DNA of 33,231 bases. Origin: Bacteroidota bacterium (GTDB lineage: Bacteria; Bacteroidota; Rhodothermia; Rhodothermales; Bin80). The notes under the pieces were generated by a model, which was given only the letters and a program-made list of their open reading frames with translations, did not search any database and was not told where the DNA came from. The stretch lies in assembly GCA_028875125.1 (NCBI GenBank), contig JAPPGC010000097.1:1-33231 (forward strand), given 5' to 3'. The position numbers and the translations under genes are program-made. Below are positions 7,229 through 15,308 of the stretch, piece by piece; position 1 is the first letter of the stretch, and each line of letters opens with the position of its first letter.

Positions 7229-8656
7229 ATGAAGAAGTATTCAGAAAATCGGAATATCGCGTCCCTGAAAAAGGTCGCCATTGTAGGTGCAGGTATTTCA
7301 GGTTTAGGAGCGGCACGGGCATTGAGCAAGCAGCCTGACCAATTCGATTTTCGGGTGTTTGAAGCGCAAGATCAGATCGGGGGCAATGCAATTACTGCAG
7401 ATATGCCGCAAGAAGACGGGACATCAGTCCCATTTGACATCTCAGTTACGGCATGCATCCCCTCTGTATACCACCACATTCTCCTTTTTATGGAGCAACA
7501 TGGGATTGAATTACTTGATACCAAATTCAGCTACAGTGTGGGGTATCATGGCGAAGTGTACGCTCACGACTTCGATTCCGAAATCAGTAGGCGGCTGGAA
7601 CCGGAAATCAAGAAGTTCCAGAAGATCCTGAAACGCTTGCAATGGATCGGAAAACTAAACCGTACCAGATCCAAATTTCTCAATGCTCTCAATCCGTTCA
7701 ACTACATCAGTATGAGGGTTATCCTCAATCTAGGCGGATTTTCAGGTGATTTCAGATACAAGATTCTGAAACCCATGTTCGTTAATTTTTTGATGGCGAC
7801 GAACGTATTCGATATGCCCGCGTCAATGTTTTGCCGGTATCTGGAGTTCTTCAATATTGAGCGTGCAACTCCAATGCAGACATGGGATCAAGGAACGCGA
7901 CGTATCTACGAGAACATGGCCGAATCATTCATGGACAAGATATATTTGAACCGGCCCGTGCGAAAGGTATATCGTGAATCATCTGGTCTTATCGTAGAAG
8001 ACCAGGCTGGAAATACTGAAAAGTTTGATGATGTAATCTTTGCCTGCAATGCAAATCAAACCCTGATGATCTTGGATCAACCGAGTTTCCTGGAACGCTA
8101 CATTCTTTCCTCAATCCGATATGAAAGTGAGTTACATAACCACACAGTGATTCATTCGGACGCTTCCATACTCCCGGATAACGATACAAAGCCGCTGACG
8201 ACCCGGAGCAACTATATAGAGCAGTATGGTGCGAGGCCTGACAACTATGAAATCACCTATATTATGCATAATCAGCAGCCTTGGGCCAGTCACTCAGACA
8301 AGCCCTGTCTGGTGACGTACAATGCGACTAGCAAGATCGACGAAGACAAGATTGTTAAAAAATGGTGGTTTCAGCACATCGTTCACGATGTGAAACATCT
8401 GGCTTTCCTGGTACCTCTGTTTGGCTTTATTCAGGGCAGAAAGCGTACGTGGCATTGTGGGGCCCACACTCTGATCAACAGCCAGGAAACCTGTTTTGTG
8501 ACCGGACTAGCCGCAGCGAGACAAATTGGAGCCGAGTATCCGTTTCAGGATGCCGCAGCACGCAAGTGGTTCAACTTTTACGGGCGGATGCTCTACGGTT
8601 GGCGGTTCAAGAAGGCAAGTTCCGACACTTCACAGCACCCCAGCACGGTTACATGA
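7229..8656 (+). CDS. FAD-dependent amine-oxidase-like oxidoreductase (COG2907-like)
   Basis: This 475-residue flavoprotein has an N-terminal Rossmann fold, KVAIVGAGISGLGAARAL with the dinucleotide-binding glycines G20, G22 and G25. The ribose-binding Glu45 (FEAQDQIGGNA) follows 20 residues later. The C-terminal FAD-contacting segment is LINSQETCFVTGLAAARQIG. The overall pattern, including FDISVTACIPSVYHH and a long helical middle part, is that of NAD(P)/FAD-binding proteins in the amine oxidase/phytoene desaturase superfamily. In other bacteria, relatives lie beside cyclopropane-fatty-acid synthase genes; no such partner is here. The substrate is unknown. The ATG at 7229 has no obvious ribosome-binding site. 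A good terminator follows at 8723. Confidence 0.8.
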   Translation: MKKYSENRNIASLKKVAIVGAGISGLGAARALSKQPDQFDFRVFEAQDQIGGNAITADMPQEDGTSVPFDISVTACIPSVYHHILLFMEQHGIELLDTKFSYSVGYHGEVYAHDFDSEISRRLEPEIKKFQKILKRLQWIGKLNRTRSKFLNALNPFNYISMRVILNLGGFSGDFRYKILKPMFVNFLMATNVFDMPASMFCRYLEFFNIERATPMQTWDQGTRRIYENMAESFMDKIYLNRPVRKVYRESSGLIVEDQAGNTEKFDDVIFACNANQTLMILDQPSFLERYILSSIRYESELHNHTVIHSDASILPDNDTKPLTTRSNYIEQYGARPDNYEITYIMHNQQPWASHSDKPCLVTYNATSKIDEDKIVKKWWFQHIVHDVKHLAFLVPLFGFIQGRKRTWHCGAHTLINSQETCFVTGLAAARQIGAEYPFQDAAARKWFNFYGRMLYGWRFKKASSDTSQHPSTVT

Positions 8657-9308
8657 GTTTCAAGAGTTCTAATCAATCAGTGGACTAGCGTGGTGCCATT
8701 TACCGTTCTCTACACGCTTGAACAACGCCTACAAGCGCTGGTAGCTGTTGGTTTTTACGATACCTCGCGGCATTTTTTTCGGCTGTAACTGACGTATTTG
8801 TGTGTGATCGGCTGCTGCTGTTAATTCTGGATTCATCCGCGTTAAGTGTTGCATTCTCTCTCACTGAACCGGTAGCAAACGCACCTGCTATTTTCTGTCC
8901 GCGTTCTACGCTGGCCGGGCAATCACCGCACCATTAATTCCCTTTGCTCTCACCACGGGAACTATACCTACAGTCTCCGTCGGCATTCAGTTTCTATTTG
9001 CGTGTTTGTTGAAGCACAACAGGCTTTGACCGCAAATCGGTTCCTTCTTAGCCATGTTTCCATATCCGATCCAGTTCCCGTACCACGTCCCAGGGCAGGC
9101 TCGCATATGTGGATCAAGGCACGCTGGACTTGCCCCCACCGAACGGTCTCAACATTCAAAGGGGCCCTCACTCCTACGTTGGAGCGAAGACCCCCTGCAT
9201 CCTAAGGCCAAGTTATTGACCTCCGGCAAAGCTTACTAAATGGACCTGGAATGAATGCCAAGACACGCGACACTCAACACTCAACCCTTATGTCATAAGG
9301 TCAAGAAA
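8657..9308. other. 652-bp stretch without a supported gene
   Basis: Apart from the terminator at 8723-8756 I see no gene. Short frames on both strands at 8968-9240 overlap each other and have no recognisable domain. Near the end, CCTTATGTCATAAGG (9286-9300) is a 15-base near-perfect palindrome directly downstream of the TonB gene that ends at 9309; it has no T-tract and could be a weak hairpin or a binding site. Confidence 0.5.
8723..8756 (+). terminator. Rho-independent terminator after the FAD oxidoreductase
   Basis: CAACGCCTAC (8723-8732) pairs with GTAGCTGTTG (8741-8750), with two internal mismatches and an 8-nt loop. GTTTTT follows directly. The site is 66 nt after the stop codon of the oxidoreductase gene and in the right orientation. 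Confidence 0.55.
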
Positions 9309-9974
9309 TCAACGCAACTTGAATACGATTGGGAGGGACGTCCTCACCGGTACGGCACGTCCGCGCTGACGCCCGGGAATAAACTCAGCCTCTTCCATGA
9401 TGAGTCTAATAGCCTCCTGGTCGCATCCACCACCAATGCCACGAAGGATCGTGGGCTCTCGCACATTGCCATTCTCGTCTACGATAAACTGAACAATAAC
9501 GCGGCCTTCAACATTGGCCTTACGAGCGATCTCTGGATACTTCGCTTTGGCTTGGAGTCCGGCGATACCACCAATCAGTACCGGTTCATCTTCAACAATT
9601 TCGAAGAATTCTGGCTCTTCCTCGATCACTTCCTCGTCTGGCGGTGGTGGTGGAGGAGGTATGTTGATCGGAGCATCCAAGTCTAGAAAGGAGTCAAGAT
9701 CCAAGTCATCATCATCAAGGACCTCATCGTTTGGTACCTCTACGGGCACCGGTGGACGTGGTGGTGGAGGTGGTTTTTGGATTTGCTCAGTCTGCAAAAT
9801 CTCTTCCATCTGGACGACCTCCTGCTCAATCTGCTCAATCTCCATAGCATCTCCGCTATCCAGATTTGCATTGAACGCCAGAATCAGCAGAAGGAGTGAA
9901 GCGATCATGCCAACCTGTACGAAGAAACCATATGTCCTTTTCAGATCGGCCTTGGGGGATTTACGCAATGCCAT
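9309..9974 (-). CDS. TonB energy transducer protein
   Basis: This 221-residue protein has the full TonB layout. A short basic N-terminus is followed by a transmembrane helix (about 17-34, FFVQVGMIASLLLLILAF), an acidic region, and two proline-rich stretches (KPPPPPRPPVPVEVP and NIPPPPPPPDEE) that would span the periplasm. The C-terminal domain is LIGGIAGLQAKAKYPEIARK, VEGRVIVQFIVDENGNV, GGGCDQEAIRLIMEEAEF, then IPGRQRGRAVPVRTSLPIVF. TonB passes proton-motive energy from ExbB/ExbD to outer-membrane receptors; neither partner gene is in the window. Its C-terminal domain is very like the repeats of the protein at 5380-6519, and both genes share a leader block. The start ATG at 9974 is supported by the basic residues before the helix. 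Confidence 0.88.
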   Translation of the reverse strand: MALRKSPKADLKRTYGFFVQVGMIASLLLLILAFNANLDSGDAMEIEQIEQEVVQMEEILQTEQIQKPPPPPRPPVPVEVPNDEVLDDDDLDLDSFLDLDAPINIPPPPPPPDEEVIEEEPEFFEIVEDEPVLIGGIAGLQAKAKYPEIARKANVEGRVIVQFIVDENGNVREPTILRGIGGGCDQEAIRLIMEEAEFIPGRQRGRAVPVRTSLPIVFKLR

Positions 9975-10050
9975 GAGTATTTGTTTTTGGGTTACCGGAT
10001 GCAGAATTTAAGACAAAAATCGAAAACATGTACCACATGATTCTCGTCAG

Positions 10051-10060
10051 TGAAGGAATC
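10051..10060 (-). promoter_or_regulatory. Conserved leader block GATTCCTTCA (copy 2)
   Basis: Same ten bases, strand and near-identical distance to the start codon (76 nt) as the block before the triple TonB-domain gene. Described there. Confidence 0.35.
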
Positions 10061-10068
10061 AAGTGCCA

Positions 10069-11676
10069 TTATGTTTCACACAGCAACGAATTCAGCGCGT
10101 CAGAGATTCCATCGATCATATCTCCAGCAATCATCGTGCCGGGGTGGTTTCTCTCAGTGTATTGATCTGCAGTCTTGCCGCCAACGTGTGTAGCACAAAC
10201 TGCTGCGATTGATGGACTGCAGCCTTGGGCAAGCAAGCCGCCACATAAGCCCGACAAAACATCCCCCGTTCCGGCTGTAGCGAGTGCAGGATTTCCGGTA
10301 CTGCATACCACGACCCGCTCTGTAGTAAGTCCGATAATGCTGGGGAATCCTTTGAGTATCAGCGTACAGTTCCAGTTTGATGCCCATTCGCGCGCCAAAT
10401 GAAGTCGGTTACGGCTGAGGTCCTTGCTTTTGATCATACGTTTGAATTCCCCGGTGTGAGGTGTGAGGATCCAGTTTCGGGGCTCACCATGAGTATTTAG
10501 GAGTTCGGTAGCAGTGACCAATGCATCTGCGTCCACTACAACAGGAACAGAGCATTCCCGCAACACGGTGCGAATGAACTGCTGTGTGTCGGGATTTCGG
10601 CCTAAGCCAGGGCCAACAACTAGTGCGTTTGCCTTGGCAAGCCATGGCTGCAGGGTATGCAGTGCAGTCTCGGTTTCAATTCCACCGTCGCAGCTTTCAC
10701 CTAAACCGATTGCTGGTATTTCGGTCATTGCCCCTGCCAGGATAGGCTGAATGCTTTTTGGTACAGCACAGGCGACATAACCTGCTCCGGTGCGTGCGGC
10801 GGCGTGTGCGGACAACATGGGAGCTCCAGATAAACCTGGAGATCCACCGATCACGAGGACCATCCCGGCACTGTACTTGTGTGCCTGCGGATCTCGTCTG
10901 GGAATAGCGGAGGAGATCGCCTCATCTGTAGAAATCCAGTCCACTGGGCGCACTGCATCATGGGTCAGTAATGAAGGAGGAATACCGATGTGAACAACAC
11001 TTACGTGGCCGGTGCATGCCGGTCCCTCTCCCAAGAAAAATCCCGGCTTGTGCGAATTAAATGTCAACGTTGAGTCCGCACGTACTGCTGTACCATGCGG
11101 CAACCCCAGGTCGGCATCCAATCCAGATGGAATATCCAAGGCAACCACAGGAGCATCTGTTGCATTCAGTCGCTCAACCAGTTCGGCAGCAATGCCTTTC
11201 AATGGACGGTTGATCCCTATTCCGAAGAGGGCGTCGATGTACAGGTCTGCTGTGCGAGGTCCTTCGTGAGTAGCAGGGTTAAGATGTAGTCGGTCCGAAC
11301 TATCGGAAGATTGCAACTTTTCGAGCAACACCCAGTGATTTTTTGCCTCGGGGCTGGCGGGAGGCTTCAAAGAAAAGACAGATACATGCGCTCCCCGGTT
11401 GTACAGTATGCGTGCAACAACATAACCATCCCCCCCGTTGTTGCCACTGCCGCAGTACACAACTACCTTGCGTCCGGGCATTGGGCCGTAACTTTGCTCA
11501 ATGATCAGCGCTGCACCCCGTCCTGCATTTTCCATTAATGTGAACGGAGGTATTCCAAATTCCTCAATGGTCAGATGATCAAGTACTTTCTGGCCGTCTG
11601 CGCGCACGAGCGGAAGAAATCCTGCAAGCAGCGGGTCGGCATCAAGAATAGACTTGTTCCCTGTTTGTAATTCCAT
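10069..11676 (-). CDS. nnr: Bifunctional NAD(P)H-hydrate epimerase / ADP-dependent NAD(P)H-hydrate dehydratase
   Basis: This 535-residue repair enzyme restores hydrated NADH and NADPH. The N-terminal YjeF-type epimerase domain (about 20-240) shows TIEEFGIPPFTLMENAGRG, GSGNNGGDGYVVAR (76-89), YIDALFGIGINRPL and LDIPSGLDAD. The C-terminal carbohydrate-kinase-like dehydratase domain (about 250-530) shows KYSAGMVLVIGGSPGLSGA, NALVVGPGLGRN, ILTPHTGEF (403-411), and GNPALATAGTGDVLSG (461-476) with the catalytic Asp472. Both halves look intact. It was probably the last gene of the yidD-moaB-hypothetical-Ig operon. A tnpB element now sits 9 bp upstream of its ATG, so its transcription may depend on read-through or on sequence in the element. 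No ribosome-binding site is seen. Confidence 0.95.
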   Translation of the reverse strand: MELQTGNKSILDADPLLAGFLPLVRADGQKVLDHLTIEEFGIPPFTLMENAGRGAALIIEQSYGPMPGRKVVVYCGSGNNGGDGYVVARILYNRGAHVSVFSLKPPASPEAKNHWVLLEKLQSSDSSDRLHLNPATHEGPRTADLYIDALFGIGINRPLKGIAAELVERLNATDAPVVALDIPSGLDADLGLPHGTAVRADSTLTFNSHKPGFFLGEGPACTGHVSVVHIGIPPSLLTHDAVRPVDWISTDEAISSAIPRRDPQAHKYSAGMVLVIGGSPGLSGAPMLSAHAAARTGAGYVACAVPKSIQPILAGAMTEIPAIGLGESCDGGIETETALHTLQPWLAKANALVVGPGLGRNPDTQQFIRTVLRECSVPVVVDADALVTATELLNTHGEPRNWILTPHTGEFKRMIKSKDLSRNRLHLAREWASNWNCTLILKGFPSIIGLTTERVVVCSTGNPALATAGTGDVLSGLCGGLLAQGCSPSIAAVCATHVGGKTADQYTERNHPGTMIAGDMIDGISDALNSLLCET

Positions 11677-11677
11677 T

Positions 11678-11685
11678 TGATAGAT
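11678..11685 (+). repeat. Target-site duplication, copy 1 (TGATAGAT)
   Basis: Directly outside the inverted repeat at 11686. It matches TGATGGAT at 13050-13057, directly outside the other end, at 7 of 8 positions and in direct orientation. Confidence 0.7.
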
Positions 11686-11713
11686 GGGAATTATATAGGA
11701 TAGTTGAACACCC
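11686..11713 (+). repeat. Terminal inverted repeat, nnr-side end
   Basis: It reads inward on the plus strand, GGGAATTATATAGGATA and then GTTGAACACCC. It pairs with the minus-strand sequence starting at 13049, with 4 mismatches in 28. Confidence 0.8.
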
Positions 11714-12929
11714 CATCAATTTGACGGATCACAGGAGTCTCTAATGAGAACGCTCCTCCACGTCCAGCAGCCCCAATCCCGGAGGCCAGTATGTTCGCAG
11801 ACGCGTTGAGGTCTGCATGATCCGCGTGTCCGCAAGACACACACTTGAATCTGCATTGTGTTTGACGGTTGGCTTTTTCCACGTGCCCGCACGCGTTACA
11901 CGTCTGGCTTGTGTAGCGTGGATCGACACCTACCACCGTCCCAAATTTATAGTCGCAATACTGGTTGAACCTACCGTGCGAAGCATTGAGCATGGCTCGG
12001 TTCAGACCTGCCTTCGCACTAACGTTCTTGCCGGGGTTCTCTGCCGTGCCTTTCGCAGATGTCGTCATGTTTTTCAACTTCAAATCCTCGCGGACTAACG
12101 CCTCCGCACGGTTGGCAAGAAACCTGCTGTTTTGGTGGGCTTGATTCTTGCGACAATTCTTCTGTTTACGCTTCCACTTGGCGATCTTCCGCTTGGTTAC
12201 TCGTCTGCGATTTGATCCTTTCTGCTGACGCGCCAACTTGCGCTGGTATCGCCGTATGCGTATCTCTTTCTTGTCCAACTTGGGAACATCCAGCATCCCC
12301 CGTTCGCCGGTCGTGTCCGTCCATGCTGCGTTGTACGTATTCAAGTCAACGCCAATCGCAACACCGTTCTCTGTGCGCCTGGGTGCATCAATCTCATAGC
12401 ATACAGACACTTTCCAATACCTCCCCGCTTTCTTCACCGTAGCCCGAATCGGTCTACCGTCTGGATATGGATTGCCACCTTTTCGGCGCATCTGCATCCA
12501 TCCAACCTTCGGAATGAACAACCGCCCGTCCTTGATCTTTACGTTCTCCGGGATCGTGAAGGATGGACGCTTGCCGTATCTGGAATGGAACTTCGGATGC
12601 TTGCGGACTCCCTTGAAAAACCCCTGCCACGCGTCCGCTTGATGCTTGAGCGAATATCTGACTATCGCGAATGAGTACTCTGAGAGCCAGTCGATCTCCT
12701 TCCTCAATTGCGTGAACTGCTTGCCAAGCGAGAAAAACGAAATGGAAGGCTGTTTGCCATCGGATTCCTTTGCCCGCTTGTATTCCTCTTTGTTCTTTGC
12801 AAGAAAGTAGTTCCAGACGAACCTACATGCGCCTGCTATACCTGCGAGTTTCCTTGCTTTTGTGCGTGAACCTGGAAGCAACCGGTACTCAACTCCGCGA
12901 TATTCCTTATCTTGTGCCTCGTCGGGCAT
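11691..12929 (-). CDS. tnpB: TnpB RNA-guided nuclease (IS200/IS605 OrfB family)
   Basis: The product is 412 residues from the ATG at 12929; an upstream in-frame TTG at 13031 would add 34 residues partly inside the terminal repeat and is not typical. The N-terminal helix-turn-helix region shows TKARKLAGIAGACRFVWNYFLA. The RuvC-like triad is intact: D195 in IGVDLNTYNAAW, E281 in VREDLKLKNM and D373 in HADLNASANIL. A zinc ribbon has Cys344, 347, 363 and 366 (CNACG and CVSCG). Length and motifs are those of a full-length TnpB, which cuts DNA matching a guide carried by an RNA made from the gene's 3' end and flank. There is no TnpA. Its stop codon lies inside the terminal inverted repeat, leaving only 14 nt before the nnr start, so a guide RNA reaching past the end would copy the nnr 5' region. 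Confidence 0.93.
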   Translation of the reverse strand: MPDEAQDKEYRGVEYRLLPGSRTKARKLAGIAGACRFVWNYFLAKNKEEYKRAKESDGKQPSISFFSLGKQFTQLRKEIDWLSEYSFAIVRYSLKHQADAWQGFFKGVRKHPKFHSRYGKRPSFTIPENVKIKDGRLFIPKVGWMQMRRKGGNPYPDGRPIRATVKKAGRYWKVSVCYEIDAPRRTENGVAIGVDLNTYNAAWTDTTGERGMLDVPKLDKKEIRIRRYQRKLARQQKGSNRRRVTKRKIAKWKRKQKNCRKNQAHQNSRFLANRAEALVREDLKLKNMTTSAKGTAENPGKNVSAKAGLNRAMLNASHGRFNQYCDYKFGTVVGVDPRYTSQTCNACGHVEKANRQTQCRFKCVSCGHADHADLNASANILASGIGAAGRGGAFSLETPVIRQIDGVFNYPI

Positions 12930-13021
12930 GGTATCACTCGTGATGATGTCATGGTAAGCAACGGACAGGATGGCTGCCCTGTTCCACTGCGTCTGACATG
13001 AATATAGGCGATTTTGGGGAT

Positions 13022-13049
13022 GGGCCTTCAAGTATCCTATATAAGTCCC
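13022..13049 (-). repeat. Terminal inverted repeat, Ig-gene-side end
   Basis: It reads inward on the minus strand, GGGACTTATATAGGATA and then CTTGAAGGCCC, matching the repeat at 11686-11713. Confidence 0.8.
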
Positions 13050-13057
13050 TGATGGAT
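13050..13057 (+). repeat. Target-site duplication, copy 2 (TGATGGAT)
   Basis: Lies between the terminal repeat and the stop codon of the Ig-like lipoprotein gene (13058-13060). It differs by one base from the copy at 11678-11685. Confidence 0.7.
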
Positions 13058-14716
13058 CTACTGATCAAAGAATGATACAGAATCCACAGACAAGGTGCCG
13101 ATACGGAGTGTATCTCCCAATTCGGTATCCCAGCGTGGGCGGATCGTGGCAGCTTCTGGCATCCAGGCGATGGGTTCAGCGGGAACGTAGGGATGGATCA
13201 TGCCACCATCCCAGATACCATTTCGATTACTATCAATGAAAGCACGCAATTGATAGGTGTTTTGCGGAAGATCGCCAAACATGAATGCGCCGGTTGAATC
13301 TGGGTGAGTAGTCGAAATCACCAGACCATTTGAATCCGTAAGTATAACTACGACACTGTCTCCAGGTGGAGTTACAATACCACTAAAGCTTCCGAGTTCG
13401 CGAGGTCCCAGCCGTTTGAAGTATCGAACCCGGGCGCTGTCTGGATCCGACACGGCGATGCGATACACCTGTGCTGGGTCATCCAGAGATAGCAAATTAT
13501 AACTCGTTCCATTGGAAGAGGGGCTTTCGAAGCTCACAAGTGTTCCGGTTGAATCCTGAACAGTCACCAGACTGTCCAGAATCGGTGGAGTAAGCGGCCG
13601 ATTGAAGACAACCGTCGGTGTTTCCCAAGGCGCCAATTCATATGTATCTTCCGTACTGGTTGGCAGAAACCGTTCGAAACGAGGTTCAATTTGCTGCATG
13701 CGTGTACTTCCCGCAAAATAAAGGGTCTCTATAAATGCGGTATTGTCGCTAGAGTCCTGCACCGAAGCGTCTGGAAGAAGCGCATAGGAGCGTTCTTGCA
13801 GTGCATCAGTCATCAGATATACTACGCGCGTATCAGTGTCCAGTTGATAACTGGAATGCACTGCGACGGGTGTATTATCAACTGAATCTGTGATCGCCCA
13901 AGATTCTCCCAACAGATCAGACAGGATGACACTTTCACTAAACCGGACCTCAACCAGTCTGTTTGAAGTAGCGCGCACTCGTTCTATGACAGGTCGTACC
14001 GTGTCCACTTTTGTGGACACCCAGTCTAAAAATTGTTCAATTGTATCAGGAGTGGCTTTAATCGATGGGTTTGGCGGAACGGCAAACTGTTCGCCATCAT
14101 CCGCTATGAGGTTACGGTTGGCGTCCTGTAGTCCCAAGATGAAAAAATCAGACTCGCGTACATTTCTGAGTCCAAATTGCCCGTCAGAATCAGTTTGTGT
14201 CTGGTATGCTGGTATTCCATTAACTTCTTCACCGGGGTTGAATACAAGAACTGGTAGACCGGCGACGGGTTTGCCTTTTGTGGGATCAATCACGCGACCA
14301 TACAATCTCCCCTGGTCAATCACGGGCCCAGTGGCAAAAGCAAAGGACAGTGGACGGGTAAGCCGAACCCCCTGCCAGTCTCTAAACTCATCGTCAAGTG
14401 TAGCCACGTAAGTGGTAGAGTCTCGCAGTGGTTCGGCAAATTGTATAGTAACTGACCTCTTACGCCACCTCATACGCAAGCGGCCTTGAGGTGCTGGGGT
14501 GATGGATAGTGCACGTACAAAGGAAGCCTGGTTCACGTACTCCGAAAAAGTCAATTTTAGCTGGATTGTCGGAGGGACATTGACTGATTCGTGTGCGGGT
14601 TCCACAGATACGAGCTGGGGTGGAGTCTCATCGCGTGGACCTCCCGTCGGAGGACGAGGCTCTGCGCAGCCACAGACCAGAATCATTCCTGCGAGTACTA
14701 TACTACGGGTCAACAC
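13058..14716 (-). CDS. Ig-like domain lipoprotein (Big_5/SbsA type)
   Basis: This 552-residue predicted outer-envelope lipoprotein starts MLTRSIVLAGMILVCGCAEP with a lipobox VCGC. It continues with PPTGGPRDETPPQLVSVEP, the conserved start of a Bacteroidota family of Ig-like domain lipoproteins. A Big_5-type domain follows (about 35-130): NVPPTIQLKLTFSEYV, RKRSVTIQFAEPL, TTYVATLDDEFRDWQG. A carboxypeptidase-regulatory-like fold follows (GRLYGRVIDPTKGKPVAGLP), then a second Ig-like region near 240-335, and a C-terminal segment with TYQLRAFIDSNRNGIWDGG and PAEPIAWM. The exact role is unknown; relatives are often encoded near cell-envelope genes. The GTG start at 14716 overlaps the upstream gene by 14 bp. 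The tnpB element is inserted 8 bp after its stop. Confidence 0.82.
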   Translation of the reverse strand: MLTRSIVLAGMILVCGCAEPRPPTGGPRDETPPQLVSVEPAHESVNVPPTIQLKLTFSEYVNQASFVRALSITPAPQGRLRMRWRKRSVTIQFAEPLRDSTTYVATLDDEFRDWQGVRLTRPLSFAFATGPVIDQGRLYGRVIDPTKGKPVAGLPVLVFNPGEEVNGIPAYQTQTDSDGQFGLRNVRESDFFILGLQDANRNLIADDGEQFAVPPNPSIKATPDTIEQFLDWVSTKVDTVRPVIERVRATSNRLVEVRFSESVILSDLLGESWAITDSVDNTPVAVHSSYQLDTDTRVVYLMTDALQERSYALLPDASVQDSSDNTAFIETLYFAGSTRMQQIEPRFERFLPTSTEDTYELAPWETPTVVFNRPLTPPILDSLVTVQDSTGTLVSFESPSSNGTSYNLLSLDDPAQVYRIAVSDPDSARVRYFKRLGPRELGSFSGIVTPPGDSVVVILTDSNGLVISTTHPDSTGAFMFGDLPQNTYQLRAFIDSNRNGIWDGGMIHPYVPAEPIAWMPEAATIRPRWDTELGDTLRIGTLSVDSVSFFDQ

Positions 14717-15305
14717 GTTTGCTTCTCAGATTGAAAAACAGAAATGCAGCCAATCCTGTCGCTGCGGCCAATATGACAGGTTCCAGGTATCGGCGAATCC
14801 AGCTTTCCGGGGGGAGCTCTGCTTGAGTTTCCGGGTAGGCAGGCGACTCAAGCTGTTCAACAATGCCCTTTGGAATCCTGTCCGAGAAGGCTCGTTGGCA
14901 GGAGTCATGCACAAGGAACTCTCCATCCTTTCCTAGGAATGAGTAACGGAGATCCAGTTCTGCCGAACGGGAAAGCGTTCTGCGGCCCGCTCGCGTGTAG
15001 GTAATGGTGGCCCTGGAAATTTCCCAGGAAAGTGAATAGTTAGGCTTTGATGTTCGAAGAGAGTCGGTGGAAAAGAGTTCAGTACCTTGCTGCTGCCAAT
15101 GTTGAATCAGTGCACTCGTCAGGTAGGGGAGGTTTGAGGGAGGAACCAGAGTAAGGGAGTCTGCCGCGTGGGGGACATTTCCCAAACACTCAAGGCCCAA
15201 ATTCTCGAATAGCTGTGCGTTTGTAGTCAACTCTTGTGCGGACGACACAAGTACGGGAATAAAGCTCCAGCAACCGGCAACCAGCAATCCGACGATTGTT
15301 TTCAT
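14703..15305 (-). CDS. Hypothetical exported protein with C-terminal membrane helix
   Basis: I do not recognise this 200-residue protein. It has a signal peptide (MKTIVGLLVAGCWSFIPVLVSSAQ), a soluble part of about 145 residues rich in Ser and Thr, and one hydrophobic helix near the C-terminus (PVILAAATGLAAFLFF) followed by a basic tail (NLRSKRVDP). This suggests periplasmic exposure with a C-terminal anchor. I chose the ATG at 15305; the in-frame TTG at 15308 is directly before it. The moaB-like gene ends 3 nt upstream, and the Ig-like gene overlaps its end by 14 bp, so it is inside a tight operon. It may work with the Ig-like lipoprotein in the envelope. Confidence 0.6.
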   Translation of the reverse strand: MKTIVGLLVAGCWSFIPVLVSSAQELTTNAQLFENLGLECLGNVPHAADSLTLVPPSNLPYLTSALIQHWQQQGTELFSTDSLRTSKPNYSLSWEISRATITYTRAGRRTLSRSAELDLRYSFLGKDGEFLVHDSCQRAFSDRIPKGIVEQLESPAYPETQAELPPESWIRRYLEPVILAAATGLAAFLFFNLRSKRVDP

Positions 15306-15308
15306 CAA

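Larger units (their letters stand above)
11686..13049 (-). mobile_element. 1364-bp tnpB-only element with terminal inverted repeats
   Basis: The boundaries are set by a 28-bp inverted repeat (11686-11713 against 13022-13049, 24 of 28 identical, outer ends GGGA) and an imperfect 8-bp direct duplication just outside. The only gene inside is tnpB, whose stop codon lies within the right repeat. No tnpA or DDE transposase gene is present. If one copy of the duplication and the element are removed, the Ig-like gene's TAG and the nnr ATG lie 9 nt apart, a normal operon junction. IS200/IS605 and IS607 elements, the usual homes of tnpB, have no terminal inverted repeats and do not make 8-bp duplications. 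The layout suggests a tnpB carried by a MITE-like unit moved in trans by a DDE transposase. Confidence 0.75.

Noticed and set aside
8968..9240. Overlapping short frames on both strands
   Set aside because: They shadow each other, have no domain and no conserved start context.
12930..13031. 34-residue N-terminal extension of TnpB from a TTG
   Set aside because: TnpB proteins normally begin close to the YR-L-P / TKAR region, and the extension would run into the terminal inverted repeat.
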